Below the pieces are notes generated by a model. The model saw nothing but the letters and a program-made list of their open reading frames with translations, had not been told where the DNA came from and did no database searches. This document shows, piece by piece, positions 32,340 to 44,488 of a stretch of 64,000 bases of DNA. Each line of letters begins with the position of its first letter. The stretch's first letter is position 1. This DNA is from Pascua guehoae (taxonomy: Eukaryota; Basidiomycota; Tremellomycetes; Trichosporonales; Trichosporonaceae): positions 1,862,059 through 1,926,058 of the forward strand of contig BCJX01000003.1 of the NCBI GenBank assembly GCA_001600415.1, in the 5' to 3' direction. Both the position numbers and the translations under genes were made by a program.

Positions 32340-34823
32340 GATTGTGTAAATGTGTCGTGTGGGGGTTTTTGCTTTTACGAGGAAGAGAGTGAATGAAAGG
32401 AATGATCAGAGGGTGGGTGTCGGATCTTATAATCAAGCTAGAGTGCTGTAGGTTACACGTTTCGTCAGGCCAGCCGCTGCCGCCCCCTCTGGTCCATCCT
32501 TGCCAGACGAGCATGCCGCCGCACCGCGATGTGGAGGGGACAGCGGGGCAAGGGAGGGAGAGGCGCGGCGGGGGGGCAAAGAGATAGTGGGGGTGACAAA
32601 GGGACAGGGTGGAGGTGGGTGTGGGTGCGATGAAGGGTGCCCGGGGGTATCAGCACTACGTCAGCGATGTCCATCCGTGGGCAATGGCAATTCAAGCCGC
32701 CGCCTTGCTTCCTTGGCGCGTCTACAGTAACAGTGTACAGTGTACAGTAGCCTAGGACGCTCACTGGTAGCAGATTACCCAGTGGGTGAGCCCTGAACAC
32801 GCGCACAAACTAAGGGATGTCGGGCGCCAAGGCAGCAGCGGCAATGGAACTAGGGAAACAACAGGGCCCGCTGTCGCTCTCAAGCGGTACCTCTTAGCCT
32901 AGTCCGAGGGCCGAAAGGGTGGCGGGCAAACTCCGCTGGCGGGCATGGGGCACAGGCGGGGGGGCTGATTGCGGAGGGCAAGGCGGAGGACGGGGGGCGA
33001 GCAAGGAGCCTGGGAAGAGCAAAGGGTGGGTTGTCTGCAAAGAGGGGCAAGGGAGAGTTACCAGGGGCGAGGAGACGAGGGGGGGGAGCGGCTTTCGACC
33101 AACCATGTTGTCGAGAAGCTGACATTCGGTGAGACCTCCGGTGCCCAAAGAGGCCAAAGAGGCCAACGTGCCCAGCCAACCAGATCAGAGTTCTGTACCT
33201 TCGGGGTGAGACTGAGGTACTTTCCTCTTGCTTGCTCTTGGAGCAGAGGTGGTTGCTGGCGATCGCAATAATGTATCAAAGGTCGTTGTCATGGGTCACA
33301 TGATCACGTGTCCCCCCAGTGCTGTTGGCATGTTGGGGATGTACAAGAGCAGGTGACTGGAATTTGAAAAGTGGTCTAGACTCGTCCAAGGCAACGAGAG
33401 CAGAAAAGAGGCAGGCACGATAATAGCTCGTCACGTTTGTAATCATCATGCTCATGTTGCCCGACGACGGCGATACCTCTGGTATCATATCGGCAAAGGG
33501 ACAATCCCCAAATCGTGACGCACGCACGGCGTCTGCGCACCGGTGCATCCGGCATCCAACACGTTGTACCGTAGAATGTACCGTGCAATGTGCCAGGGCG
33601 TGAAACTGGGGTGAGATAACAGAGCGCACGGTCCCCACCACCTTGGACTCACTCCCCTTTGTGTGCCAGGCCAGGGAAAAAAGGCCCCGCGCCTCTCCAC
33701 AAGGCCCACAAGGCCCACCCCCTGCCATGGCTGGCTGGCATGACCCCAGATGCCCATTTTGTGCACAATATCCTCCCTTCGGCCCATTCAATGGACGCGA
33801 CTCGGACACGGGACACTACTGCGCGCGGGTCCGAGGACGCCTCATGCGGCGCATGCGGCGCATGCGGCAATTGCCTAGCTCACGTCATCCCGTACGCACC
33901 CAACTGGGCGCTGGATAGTCCGCAGCACGGCACGCATGGGCGGCGAGGCCGGCACGATGATTGACTGCTGATTGGATCAAGAGACTGATTGCACGGCACT
34001 CGAGATCGGCGCCGGGACTCGTCAGAGCCGGGTTGGCCGGCACTGCTTCCGTCGTAGGCTTGCAACTGTGCCGGTCGGCGGTCACGTCGCGGCACCGCCC
34101 GTCAGCGCTCAACTGTCACGTCACCGGCATACCGGACGCCAAGGCTGGCAGTGATCACCGCCGAAGCTCGGGGGTGCACGAGGTGACGGCCCAGCACATC
34201 GAGGTCCGGTCAGCCACCCGACGTCGCACCTGTTCGGGATACATCGTGTTCGCACGTTTCTTGACTGTTCCCGCTCCTACAGGCCACAGGTCCAGACCCG
34301 TGTAGCAATCACCCAGAGAGTCGACTCGACATCACCTCCTTTGGCCTCCTCGCCCCTTTGTTCCTTCGCCCCGTGGCCTGATCATCGTCTCATGCTCTCC
34401 GTTACCGAGTCACGTCTCACTGCACTCACTCACTCTCCCATGCGCCATTTACCTAGTCGCCAGGGATGTTGCGGGGAGGATCTCGCCGACTTTTGGCGGT
34501 ACTTTCCATCTCGCCCATCGTTTGATCTTGCTTTCCGTGTGCTAATCCCTCGCACTCGCGCACTCACTCGTCTAGCTCACTTGCATCCATGCAGCATGCA
34601 TGCGAAAAGGACAAGCGGGTATCAGGTTCTGCTTGCATCAGGGTGAGGACGAGTACAAGTAGCATGCCGGGCCTCAACTCGCATCCCCCGCGCGCGCACT
34701 TGTGACCGATCACTCACCGCTCGTCTGCTACTGTTATCTTGACCAGTTTTGTTTTCTTGTTGTCTTGTTTGAGCAACACGTGGCAAACTCGCCTTTGCGT
34801 GTCGCAACGATCGCGCCTTATCC

Positions 34824-35021
34824 TTATCCATATTCGGCCGCCTGCATATTGAGGTCTGGGCAGTGTACAGTATTGGCGACTACAAGCAACGTGTGAACAT
34901 TCAAACGACTCTGTGCACTGCTTGTCTCGTTGCCCAGTGTCATGGCTTTGAGGGTGCCATTCAGTGCACCCACCGCCTTGGTGTTTGCAGCACCCTCCAT
35001 GTTGACATCAGTGGCGTCCAT
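34824..35021 (-). CDS. Hypothetical 65-residue frame, doubtful
   Basis: Begins MDATDVNMEGAANTKAVGAL and ends TGA-less at a TAA-type stop at 34824. The first 30 residues have natural-looking composition and good codon use, the rest less so; it may be a first exon or chance. No family recognised. Confidence 0.15.
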   Translation of the reverse strand: MDATDVNMEGAANTKAVGALNGTLKAMTLGNETSSAQSRLNVHTLLVVANTVHCPDLNMQAAEYG

Positions 35022-35111
35022 GGTGCATATTATTAGGCGTCTGCACAACACACCACAGGATGCGACCTGGGGCGAATCTGACAATGTCGACGAGCGTGGA
35101 TGCAGCTGGAT

Positions 35112-35156
35112 GTAGCATGCAGCGTGTAGCATGTAGCATGTAGCATGTTGCATGGC
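35112..35156. repeat. GTAGCAT-type short tandem repeat
   Basis: Imperfect copies of GTAGCAT(GTAGCAT) over about 45 bp. Non-coding. Confidence 0.6.
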
Positions 35157-35898
35157 GTCTTGATGTGCGTGTAACAAGTGGAGGCGAGCCGAGGCGAGGA
35201 ATGGAATGGGGGGCGGCGGCGGGAGGGCTGTGCCGCACAGACACTGTATCTCATCGTGTCCCTCCCCATCCATCCATCCAGTCCTGTTTTTTTACCCTTC
35301 ACTTTGCTTCTTTTTCGAGCCCCTCCCCCTCCCCCTCCCCCCACACCTTGCCCCTTGCCCCCTCACCCTCTCGCCAGTCGCTCGTTACCGCTTCTCTCAT
35401 CCTCCTCATCACAAACAATGCTACTCCTCTCGCGACATACTCTCATTACACTCACACACTCCACTCTGCTCACTGCAGCGACCCGTCTGACCCCGTCGAT
35501 CAGCAACGTGGCGACGGCATTCCCATCTCGCGCCCCCCCGCGCCATTCCTCGCAGGATCGCAGACCAGGGCGTCCAGGACAGGACAAGACGGCTTTGCAC
35601 AGCCCGTACACTGCAACAGCGCGCCCAACGCTCCGCTCCTGTAGCCGAGCAGTGTGTGCGGCAGGCACCGCACTCGCTGCTGCACATCGAATGCTGTACA
35701 GCGTGACACTTTACAAAAGCACTCGGACTTCTTGACGACCTACTCTCTTCACACCCCAGGTCGAGCTACAGGTGAGCTCGCCGCCCGACAACCTGGACAG
35801 CGTGCAACCGGACACAACACAAGCGTTGACATTGACAACAGCTTCGTCACTTCGTTCTCTCCTTCTACCTCCTGTCGCGGCAACCAGACACGGCCGAC

Positions 35899-37778
35899 AT
35901 GCTCGGCACGTACCAGCTCGGCTCGTACGCAGGGGCAGCCGTGCTCGCCCTCGCCCACTCTGCTGTCGCCGCACCGCTTTCCTACCTTCCATCTCGGCTG
36001 ACGACGGTTGAGCGACGCTCCCTCGATGTCCCAATCGACACAACGACGTCGCCGCTGTTCCAGACTGTTGGTTCTCCAGCTCGAGCGTTCGGCAAGAGGG
36101 CTGGTGACACTGCATCATCGGGGGAACCTTCCGACGGCGAGGCCAACTTGGGCGCTCTCGGGATCGTAATTCCCATCGTCCTCGTGTTCTTGATCATCCT
36201 CGTGGTCGGTCTTGCGGTACGTTTGCACCTCTAGACCGAAACGGTAGCCCGGGGCCTTCCGAGTTTCCTCGGCACGACGATACATGGACTGTAACTGAGC
36301 CACCAGTGGTTGAACCGGCGCAAACGCCAACGTCGCGAAATCCGCCCTTCGCGCGACTTGGATATCGACGACTTGCTCCTCGCAGACATCCGCGGATTAG
36401 ACTCGCGCGAACGCCGAGCCCGCAGGGGGCCTCGGCGCGATCCCCTCTCACGCACTTCGAGCGGCAACACGCTGCGTACACTACCCCAGTATACCAAGGA
36501 CGCCGGGGACGAGGAAGTCGTGCTTTTGAGGTGAGTATGGCGCCATTGCCACCACGGGCGATCGTCGCCGATTCTGGCAGTGCCCAGGGCTAACCCATTC
36601 TCAGACGCAATGCGAGCGGAGAAAGCCGTCCGGGTTCAATATCCCACTGGCGCCATGACGAGGACGAGGACTACGACGACCGCCGCAACCACAACTCGGA
36701 TCGTGTGTCGCTGGACATTACAGATCACCGTCGCTCGGCGTCCTGGGGACAGACGCCGCCGTACGTCCAGGAAGCAAACAATCCTCTTACCGAGCCTCCA
36801 CTGCCGCCCGACTTTCTCAGCGAGGAAGGCGCTCGCGCTGCGCGTGCTGCCGTCCCAATCATTGTAACCGATGGCGGCACGTTGGGGCCTCCAGTCATGC
36901 TTCAAGACCACGGTTCCACCTCGAAGCTGGACACGTCCTCGACCTACGGCACCGCCCCGCCTTCACCTGCGTCGACGGCCACTGCTCCCTTCGTATCCGT
37001 CTTGTCATCGCCGTCCAACGCCCTCAACGTTGTACCTATGGGTAGTCGATGTGCCTCTCCTGAATCCATGTCTTCACGCTCCCCCTCTCCCGCACCCCTA
37101 GCCCCGGCGCAGACTGTCGAGGCCGAAAGCTCGACACCGGCTGCCGCAACGCCGCTCTTCCCGTCCCCGACGCCGTACATTCCTACAGGACCCTTATCCA
37201 CCTCAGACCAACCTTCCCCTTCGCCTCCTCCCCCGGCCACCGCCGCGGCAACCGCCACGGCCACTGCCACCGACGCGGCCACCGGCACAACCACGGCTCG
37301 CCTCACGATCCCCCCACCACCACCCCCCGCGGACATCTTATCGCCAGACGGATTCTCATCCCCCGATGCCCCATGGCGTCTGAGCATGCCTGCCGCACTC
37401 GTCACGGCTCGGCACGCCGTCATGGCGCAAGCTGTGACGCTTAGTCCCCGCCCGCCTGTCCCGACTCTGCCACCGATTCCCCCTGTCCCTACACTTCCCC
37501 CGGTACCAGCTCAACCTCCAACGCCCACTCTGCCACCTAGCGCAGACCCTCCGATTCAGCCTCCAGCAGAGGCATCCTCATCGTCGTCACCACGGCCCGA
37601 AACACCAGCACCACCGTACGTCGCAAAGCCCCCGCCTGAGCAACCGCCCGCCGCATCCACCTCTACAGACCAGCCACCCGAAGCAGACCCCTCCCCCGAG
37701 CCAGAGTCTTCTGCCCAGCGCAAACGCTGGTCCCGTCGAATGGGCAGGCGGCTCTCGAAGCTGTACGGGGGCGAATAA
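35899..37778 (+). CDS. Single-pass membrane protein with Pro/Ser-rich cytosolic tail, unknown function
   Basis: Exons 35899-36216, 36307-36530 and 36605-37778; 571 residues. Seen: a signal-peptide-like N-terminus (LGSYAGAAVLALAHSAVAA), a short extracellular Ser/Thr segment, one transmembrane helix at about 84-107, then a strongly basic stop-transfer block WLNRRKRQRRE encoded right at the start of exon 2. The tail (about 460 residues) is Ser/Pro/Thr-rich with polyproline runs and a basic C-terminus (KRWSRRMGRRLSKLYGG). This is the layout of a type I plasma-membrane protein, such as a wall sensor or mating-type signalling adaptor, but no domain identifies it. Exon junctions are supported by frame continuity and by the placement of the basic block after the helix. 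Confidence 0.72.
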
Positions 37779-38493
37779 GGACTGCCCCAGCGTTGATTTC
37801 GTTGTACTGTACCGTTCGTCGCAGGCTGTCTATGCTACTCGTACAATGTGCCCTAGGTGTGGACTGTTTCCAAGCGCCAAACACCGTGGCACACGTCTCC
37901 TTGATGAGCGAGGGTAGTCGCTAGGCCGCTTCCAAGCCGTCTCAAAGACCGGTGTATGACACTCAGCCCTTGCTGCAGCTCGACACGGAAGCCCATGCGC
38001 CATAGAGGTAGACAACCGACCCGCAAATGCAAGCAATCTCTTTCGCAATCCATGCCTTGCATCGATTTCCATCGTTGCACCTCCATGGTGGCCCTCTTCA
38101 GGAGGCAGAGCTGTGCCACACTGCGGCAGACCGGGCCGAGATGGCCGCACTCGGCCCAGGACGCCGTGTTTCATCACCGGTACTATGTACATTTCGTCAT
38201 CGTGGTGGGTTCTCGTTCTCACCCATCCTCGGTCAGATTGGCATGGACCAGTCCGGATCACCGCACTGTGCACCACACCAAGGCTCCCCAGTGATATCCG
38301 GCCAGTAGCTAGTAGGCTGTGTCGTACGTGCCGTACGTGCCGTACACACTGGACACGCTACAACACAGCCATAACTGTTTCCATTGAACGCCGTTCGCTC
38401 ACCACCTACGATTGCAGCACACATCGGCGCTCGGAGCTCACTTAACCACCGGGGTCGGAGACACTGACGCGACGCCAACCCCCGTCCGCGAAT
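37779..38493. other. Gene-free stretch upstream of the GH36-like gene
   Basis: About 0.7 kb; nothing recognised. The last 100 bp before the proposed start codon carry no clear TATA element. Confidence 0.5.
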
Positions 38494-41407
38494 ATGACCC
38501 CGTCCCCGACGCAGGCGCAGGCGCAGGCGCAGGTGCAAACACAGGTACTCGAGTACACCCTCGGTGCGAGGGAGGAACAGGCGTCGTTCCCCCTCGACAT
38601 TGGGGCGGGGGCGGGGGCGTGGGAGGGGTGGGTGTGGTATCGTGCCCGGTACGTTTGTCCTGGAACTCGGGGTGGGATACGGGGATACGCGGGGGGGGCG
38701 CGGGGATGGGCGCGGGGGTGGGATACCATCGATGGGGTACGGGGCTGGGCCACGGGGTAGCACGGGGATGGGACAGCACCGATGGGATAGCACCACGGTC
38801 GACTACGACCGGGATGGGATACCGCGGATGGGATACCGGGATGGGTTACCACCGAGCCAAGCTCGGCCGCAGCATTGGGGCTGGGCGACTACAGGCCACC
38901 GGGATGGGTCACCACGGACCTGGGCTGCCACCAGGATGGGCCACCATTGGGGCTAGCACGGATGGGATACCACGGATGGGATACCACCGCGATGGGTCAC
39001 CATCCGGACGGGCTACACCGGTATTGGCAGTCACCAGGCCAACCCCCCCCCCCCCCCCTTCCCCGCCTTGAGGCTAAGAGTTGAAGTTGGGCGACTGACT
39101 CCAGCCCAACATGGTTCGACCCCACACCCGTCCCCTCCCTCCACTCCCTGGCGCCGTACACGATCCACCTCGTGCTCGTGCACGACGGCGCCGAGAGCAT
39201 GTGCATCTACCCCGTCTCGTCGCGGACGGGCGTGGTGTGCCTGCAGCGCGGGGAGGGGACGCCGCTGGGGGTCAGGGTGCGGCGTGTGGGCGGCGCCGGG
39301 CAGGACACGACGGACACGGGCGGGCGGGCGGACACGGACGGGCAGGGGGCGGACACGAATGTGGACACGAACGCCAGGCGGGCGGACACGGACGCGGACA
39401 CGAACGCGGACACTCATGGGCGTGGTGCGGACACGAACGCGGACACGAACGCGGACACTCACGGGCGTGGTGCGGACACGAACGCGGACACTCACGGGCG
39501 AGGTGCGGTGGTGATTACCCGCGGGGCCAGTGACGACGGCCCAAGTCTCGTCGCCGCCGCCGTGGCATCAGCGCGCGCGTGGCTCTTCGGCGCCGACGCC
39601 CCGTTCCCGCCCCTGGCACGGGGGCCGCTCGACGGGCTGGGCTGCTGCACGTGGTCTGCGCTGGGGGAGAATGTGCACCCGACGGAACGCAACCTGAGCG
39701 AGCTGGTGGACGCGTACGTCGCCGCGGGGGTGCCGGTGCAGACGTTTATCATTGACGACGGGTGGCAGAACCAGCGCCGCTTCGAGGGCGACGATATGGG
39801 CGACGGCAAGGGCAAGTGGATGCGGCGGGGTCTGTGGGACTTTGGCGCGCACCCGGACCTCGGGGCTGGCGGGCTGGCGGGCGCGGTGGCCATGGTGCGG
39901 GACAAGTTTGCCGCGGTGCCGGGCGCGGGGGGGACGGAGGTCGGCGTGTGGCTCACGCTCACGGGCGGGTACTGGGACGGCATCCACCCCGAGTCGCCCC
40001 TGGTGCGCCGCTACGCGTGCCGCCCCTACCGCACGACACGGGGGTGGTGGCCTGGCGTCCCGAATGAGCCGGGGACGGTCGCGTACATGCCCCGCGGGGA
40101 GGACGTGTACTATCTGCCCCCGCCCGAGACGGCGGGCACGTTCTGGCGCGACTACTTCAGCGCCATGCGTGCCGCGGGGGCGACATTCGTCAAGGTCGAC
40201 AACCAGGCGACGCTGACGGGCCTGGACGGCGCGGACGGCGCGGCCCTCGCTCTCACACTGTGGACGACCATGGTCTCTGCCGCCGACGACGTTTTCGGCC
40301 CCGCGCGCGTGATCCACTGCATGGCCCACCACGAGGGCACGTTTGGCGGCCCCCACGTCCTCGGCCTCTTGACGGATGGTGCGCGGTATGTATGGCGCAA
40401 CAGCGACGACTTTGGGATGGAGGGTAAACCCGACGCGCACCAGCAGCACATATTCACAAACCTCCTCAACGCCCTCGTGGCGACCCACACGGCCTGCGTC
40501 CCCGACGCAGACATGTGGATGACCGCCGCGCAGCACCCCGCGCCCCACGGCCTCCTGCGCGCCCTCTTCCCGGGCCCCATGCTCCTCGCCGACAAACCGG
40601 GCCAGCACTCTGCACGCGTCCTCGCCCGCGTCATTGCGCGCGACCCCACGGGCATCGCGCGCGTCCTCAAGACCACCGCGGCGGCGGCACCACTCGCCAC
40701 GCGCCTGTTCGACACGTCCGTCCTCGACCCCGCGGACGGGACGGGCCTCTGGGCCGCCGTACCCACAGATACCGGCGCCATCGTCGCGGTATGGAACGTC
40801 CGCGGGAACCGACACCAGCAGGCCACCGTCCACGATGCCCTCACGCACACCGACGTCGCTGCTGCCGTCCGTGCGGGCGGAAACGCAGACACGCACTCGG
40901 ACTGGGTCGTCCTCCGCGCCGACCTCGAGGGTTGCATGGCCGCGGCCGCCGTCGTGCATCCCAATGAGGAATTTATGGCCCCCGTCGACCTCGCGTACCT
41001 CGGAGTCGCCGCATTCTGGCTCGCGCCCCTCGTGCCCCTCGCCCCACTCACCCCGCTTACACCACCCGCCACCGGGCCAAGGGTCGCCGTCCTCGGCCTC
41101 GTGGACAAGTACGCCGGCGCAGTAGCAGTCGCCGCCTCCAAAATCCTCCACGGTCAGTTCATACCATATCTACAAGTGGCTGACGATAGACGGTCTACAC
41201 GTAATGGTCAAGTATGCGGGCGTGCTCGGAATCGCCGTGGCGGGACCCGCGCCCAGGGCGTCAGCCACCGTCGACGGCGTGCAGTCTCCCGTCCACGTGA
41301 GGCGGATGCCTGATCTGGGGAACGGTGGCGGGGTGTACCTCATCGAGGTCGCTGTTGGGGGGATGGGGGAGGGGGATGGGTGGGATGTGCATGTTGCGCT
41401 GGCCTAG
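38494..41407 (+). CDS. Raffinose-synthase-like / GH36 alpha-galactosidase family protein
   Basis: Family members hydrolyse alpha-galactosides or transfer galactose (alkaline alpha-galactosidase, seed imbibition protein, raffinose synthase). Exons 38494-38648, 39105-41152 and 41190-41407; 806 residues. No signal peptide, suggesting an intracellular enzyme acting on imported sugar. Seen: beta-rich N-terminal region, GLGCCTWSALGENV, TFIIDDGWQ, GVWLTLTGGYWDG, the nucleophile motif FVKVDNQ (Asp about 417), CMAHHEGTFGG, the acid/base motif RNSDDF (about 485-487), and a C-terminal beta domain ending in exon 3. Residues about 125-190 are an Asp/Thr/Asn/Arg repeat produced by a coding minisatellite and are absent from relatives as I know them. 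Intron 1 (456 nt) is full of GGGATGGGATACC-like repeats and a 16-C run. The start codon is tentative; a further 5' exon cannot be excluded. Confidence 0.83.
38690..39010. repeat. Intronic GATGGGATACCACGG-like minisatellite
   Basis: Imperfect 13-22 bp units around the core GGGATGGG(A/T)NACC, at least ten of them, filling most of the first intron of the GH36-like gene. Ends shortly before the 16-C tract (39043-39058). Confidence 0.75.
39322..39507 (+). repeat. Coding minisatellite (RADTNADTHGRG repeats)
   Basis: Units of 18 and 36 bp built from GACACGAACGCG and CACTCACGGGCGTGGTGCG, all multiples of three, so the reading frame of the GH36-like gene is preserved. Confidence 0.85.
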
Positions 41408-43663
41408 GACGTAGTTCGGGGACGTGTATGTGACAATAGTAGGATGCAACAGAGTGTTTAGTACAGGTGGCGACCGGAGCATTGCGACTGCTACGTTTGC
41501 TGGGCCGCATGTACGAGGGTCTGGCGCAGGAAATGCAGGAAATGCAGGAAAATGTAAGGACCGCCGTCCCACCCTTGCCTCGAGATCATAGTCCTTGATG
41601 TTCATGGTGGGTACTGCAGAACAAACCCAAGGCATCGAGCTCGATATGGTACAAGTCACCCTGCACGGCGTCCTCGTACCATCAGATTGACAGAGGTTCA
41701 TGCTCGACATCGCACCCGGAGCTCGATGGGCCAGTCTCATACTTCCGGTCGCACCTGATGGCTGCAGACCGTCTGCAGGCGACTACTCGTACTCGACCTT
41801 GGTGCCGTTCTTGCCCGGTTCAGGACGATCCCTGGCGAGCACTCCCGCGCATGAGGTCTCGCGCTCGATCAGGTCCCCAATGCTCGTCGTCCTGGTCGTA
41901 GCAAAATAAAATGGCATACTGCAGACTACAGCTCGGTCTGACAGAGTCTGCGCTTGTGAGCCTCCCACCGGCCCAGTACAGTACCTCCAATGACAAGCGA
42001 GTAAGCTGCAGTAGGCGCTAGCATGGTCTGCCCCTTGTTGCACGTCAACGGCCAATCTGCGTGCTCTACCCTGCTGCTGTCCCGGCGACGACCGGTGTCC
42101 TCGTCCCTCCACTCCCGTCCACGCCGGGACCGTGAGTCGTCAACGCGCACCTGACAAGTTTCAAGCAGCGGCCGCACTTTGTCCAGACTACTCCGCTGCT
42201 GGCAATGATACCCACGGCAAGTATTAAGACTAAGCTTTAGACACGACACCACCCCCGAGCCAAGGAACCCCCGAGCCAAGCAACTCCCGAGCCGCTCACC
42301 GCCTCCCCCTCGAGTCCAGGACCTTCCCCTAGCTGGTGCCCGGTTGGTGCCTCGGCGGCTCATTCTTCCCAGGTCGCTGGCGAACGTTCGAGGCGTCGGA
42401 AGCTGGGATGATGACGAGGGCCACCCCTCTACGGACCTCACACCCCTACGGACCTCGCCCGTCGTTGCAGGTGGCACCGCCTCGTTTCGGCGGCTCTTGT
42501 TCCCCATGGTGTGCGCGTACCGATTGGCCTCACTCACCAGCTCACCCCTTGGCCGACGCCGGAGTGCACCGCCGCCCCCTTCTGTCATGTACGGCCCACC
42601 CGGTCGTCACCGCTCTCGCGGTCGTCTCTACTCTCGCCGCGTTTCACGACGACGAGGCAGTGCATCCCGTCACAGGCACAGGGGTGGGTCTAATCCAAAG
42701 GGTTAGCGGAGGCAAATTCCCAAATGCTAGGATTAGCCTCCACGGTTACAGTCTCGAAGACGTGGATGCAACCCGACCTTGTGTCAAGCTTACCCCCTTG
42801 CCTGCATCACACTACCCATCGCGCGTCCACGCATGGCGCAGTTACGCTCTTGCGGATCCGGCAAGGCTGCCAGAGGTACATGTACATGCTGCAGTAGCTA
42901 CTGCCAGGAACCTGTCAACGGATACAAAACGCACATTTGGACCACAAACCAAGTGGACGAAACGCCAAGCCTGCGTCATATCCCCCGTTGAGCGTTTCAC
43001 CCAGCGGCCAGCGACGACGTGAAACACACAAACCATCTCTTTAATGCTCAAAGACAGCCCAAGCCAATGGACATTTCCAGTCTTCCCCGTCATCCGTTCC
43101 CCTTTCTGCCCCGTCTGCCCCGTCTGTCCCGGCTTCCCCGGCTTGTCCGTCGACTGCTGTCACGAGCTGGCCGTCATGGTCATGGCCGGCGCCGAAACCC
43201 ATCCCTCCTTTCTCTCCTCACAACTCGAGTTTCAACACATGTTTGAACACATGTTTGAGCGCGCCGGCGCCCAACTCATACCGCGAGGCAGTGTATTCTG
43301 ACACTCTTGTCGTGTTCTGCAACACCATCCCTTCTGTCTGAGCAGACCGAGCCGGACCTCTCCAGCGCTGACCCATGGATGCGAGCATTTTGCAGTGTGG
43401 AGCGTCACTCACAGAAAATGGTATAAAGACGAGGCGGCACGAGGTGGCTTGTCGTCCCATCCACCCACCAAGTTCCACCAAGCTCGACGCTTGCTTCCAA
43501 CGTTCACGTTCGCTGCGCGACACACTCCCCCACACTCATTGTAGACTGCTGTGACTCTTTGCAAGAGCCGCGTCACTTGTTCACACAAAACAAACCACAC
43601 ACTCGTTCTCCGCCACACCCACCCNCCCCAACCAACCCCCAACCCCAACCCCAACCGCCCACC
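41408..43663. other. Gene-free stretch between GH36-like gene and small membrane protein
   Basis: About 2.3 kb. Overlapping frames on both strands (for example 42336-43022 +) show no family features and poor codon bias. One undetermined base at 43625. Promoter of the next gene at the right end. Confidence 0.5.
43422..43427 (+). promoter_or_regulatory. TATA box
   Basis: TATAAA in GGTATAAAGAC, 237 nt before the start codon of the small membrane protein gene, followed by a C/A-rich leader ending in CACCATGC, a good start context. Confidence 0.5.
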
Positions 43664-44273
43664 ATGCTGTCCATGACACACATCCTCGTCCCCGTCCTGT
43701 GCCTCCTGGCGACCGCGACGCCCTCGCACGCCATCGACATTCTCGGCGCCGTCACGGGCGCAGCCAACACGGCAGGCAACGCGGTCGGCGACTTGGCAGG
43801 CGACACGGTCGGCAAGATTGGCGAGCAGGTCATCGAGGCCGTCAAGCCAAAGGTCATCGAAATGGCAAAGGAGCAGGTCGACAAGTACAAGGCCGCGTTC
43901 CTCACGGGCAGGAATCTGGGACTGTACATTGTGCTCCCTATTCTGCTCGTCTTTTTCCTTGGTGTGAGTGGTTTGTCCGTGGTTTGTCCCTTGCACCATT
44001 CCTCTGCTCGCACGAGATCCACCCCCCAATCCCCACAACCCTTCGCTCCCTTCCCCCCGCTGCTCCCCACCAACACCAACACCCCCCAGCACCCACTAAC
44101 GCCCCAGATCGTCGTCAACATCTTCGCCATCGGCCTCTGCATGCGCCTCTTCCCCCGCTTCTTCCGCACCAGCCCCACCGGCCCCAGCACGGGCAAGTTT
44201 GGCGGCGCCACCTACGCCGACCCCACGCCGTACACGTACAACACGGACCCCGCGCCCAACACGACGTCGCCCT

Positions 44274-44309
<36 letters not shown>

Positions 44310-44479
44310 TTGCCCTGGGCCGCGAGGCGCCGTTCAACTCGAGCGAGACGACACTCGGGTCGTCCAATGCCGACATGGAAAAGCACATTGAGCGCGTGCC
44401 CGTGCCCACCCTGCCGGGCGACGAGCTCCGGTCGTCGCACGACTATGTCGAGACAGAGTACAATGCGTACCGCAAGTAG
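43664..44479 (+). CDS. Small signal-peptide/transmembrane protein, unknown function
   Basis: Exons 43664-43963 and 44108-44479; 223 residues. Seen: cleavable-looking signal peptide (cleavage after SHA, about residue 23), an amphipathic Ala/Gly/Val-rich helical region (AVGDLAGDTVGKIGEQVIEA), one long hydrophobic segment at about 86-114 that spans the exon junction (FFLG-IVVNIF), and a cytosolic tail with a (Gly-Asn)5 run, Tyr-Pro-Thr-rich stretches and a C-terminal DYVETEYNAYRK. The second hydrophobic half may be part of the same helix or a short hairpin. No family recognised. The 14-bp satellite starts about 10 nt after the stop codon. Confidence 0.72.
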
Positions 44480-44488
44480 AGCCGAGTG

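Larger units (their letters stand above)
32340..35898. other. Longest gene-poor stretch (3.5 kb)
   Basis: Between the start codons of two divergent genes. No family is recognisable in any frame. It includes a doubtful 65-residue frame (34824-35021, -), an ATGCTAC-type repeat (35112-35156), and a pyrimidine-rich block (35265-35400) likely belonging to the promoter/leader of the + strand membrane-protein gene. Confidence 0.5.

Noticed and set aside
39172..41313. A single-exon start of the GH36-like protein at an internal codon
   Set aside because: There is no ATG there, and the upstream exon 38494-38648 splices in frame and adds the expected N-terminal beta segment.
42336..43022. 228-residue open frame between the GH36-like and small membrane protein genes
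   Set aside because: No recognisable family, no codon bias, and an equally long frame lies on the opposite strand.
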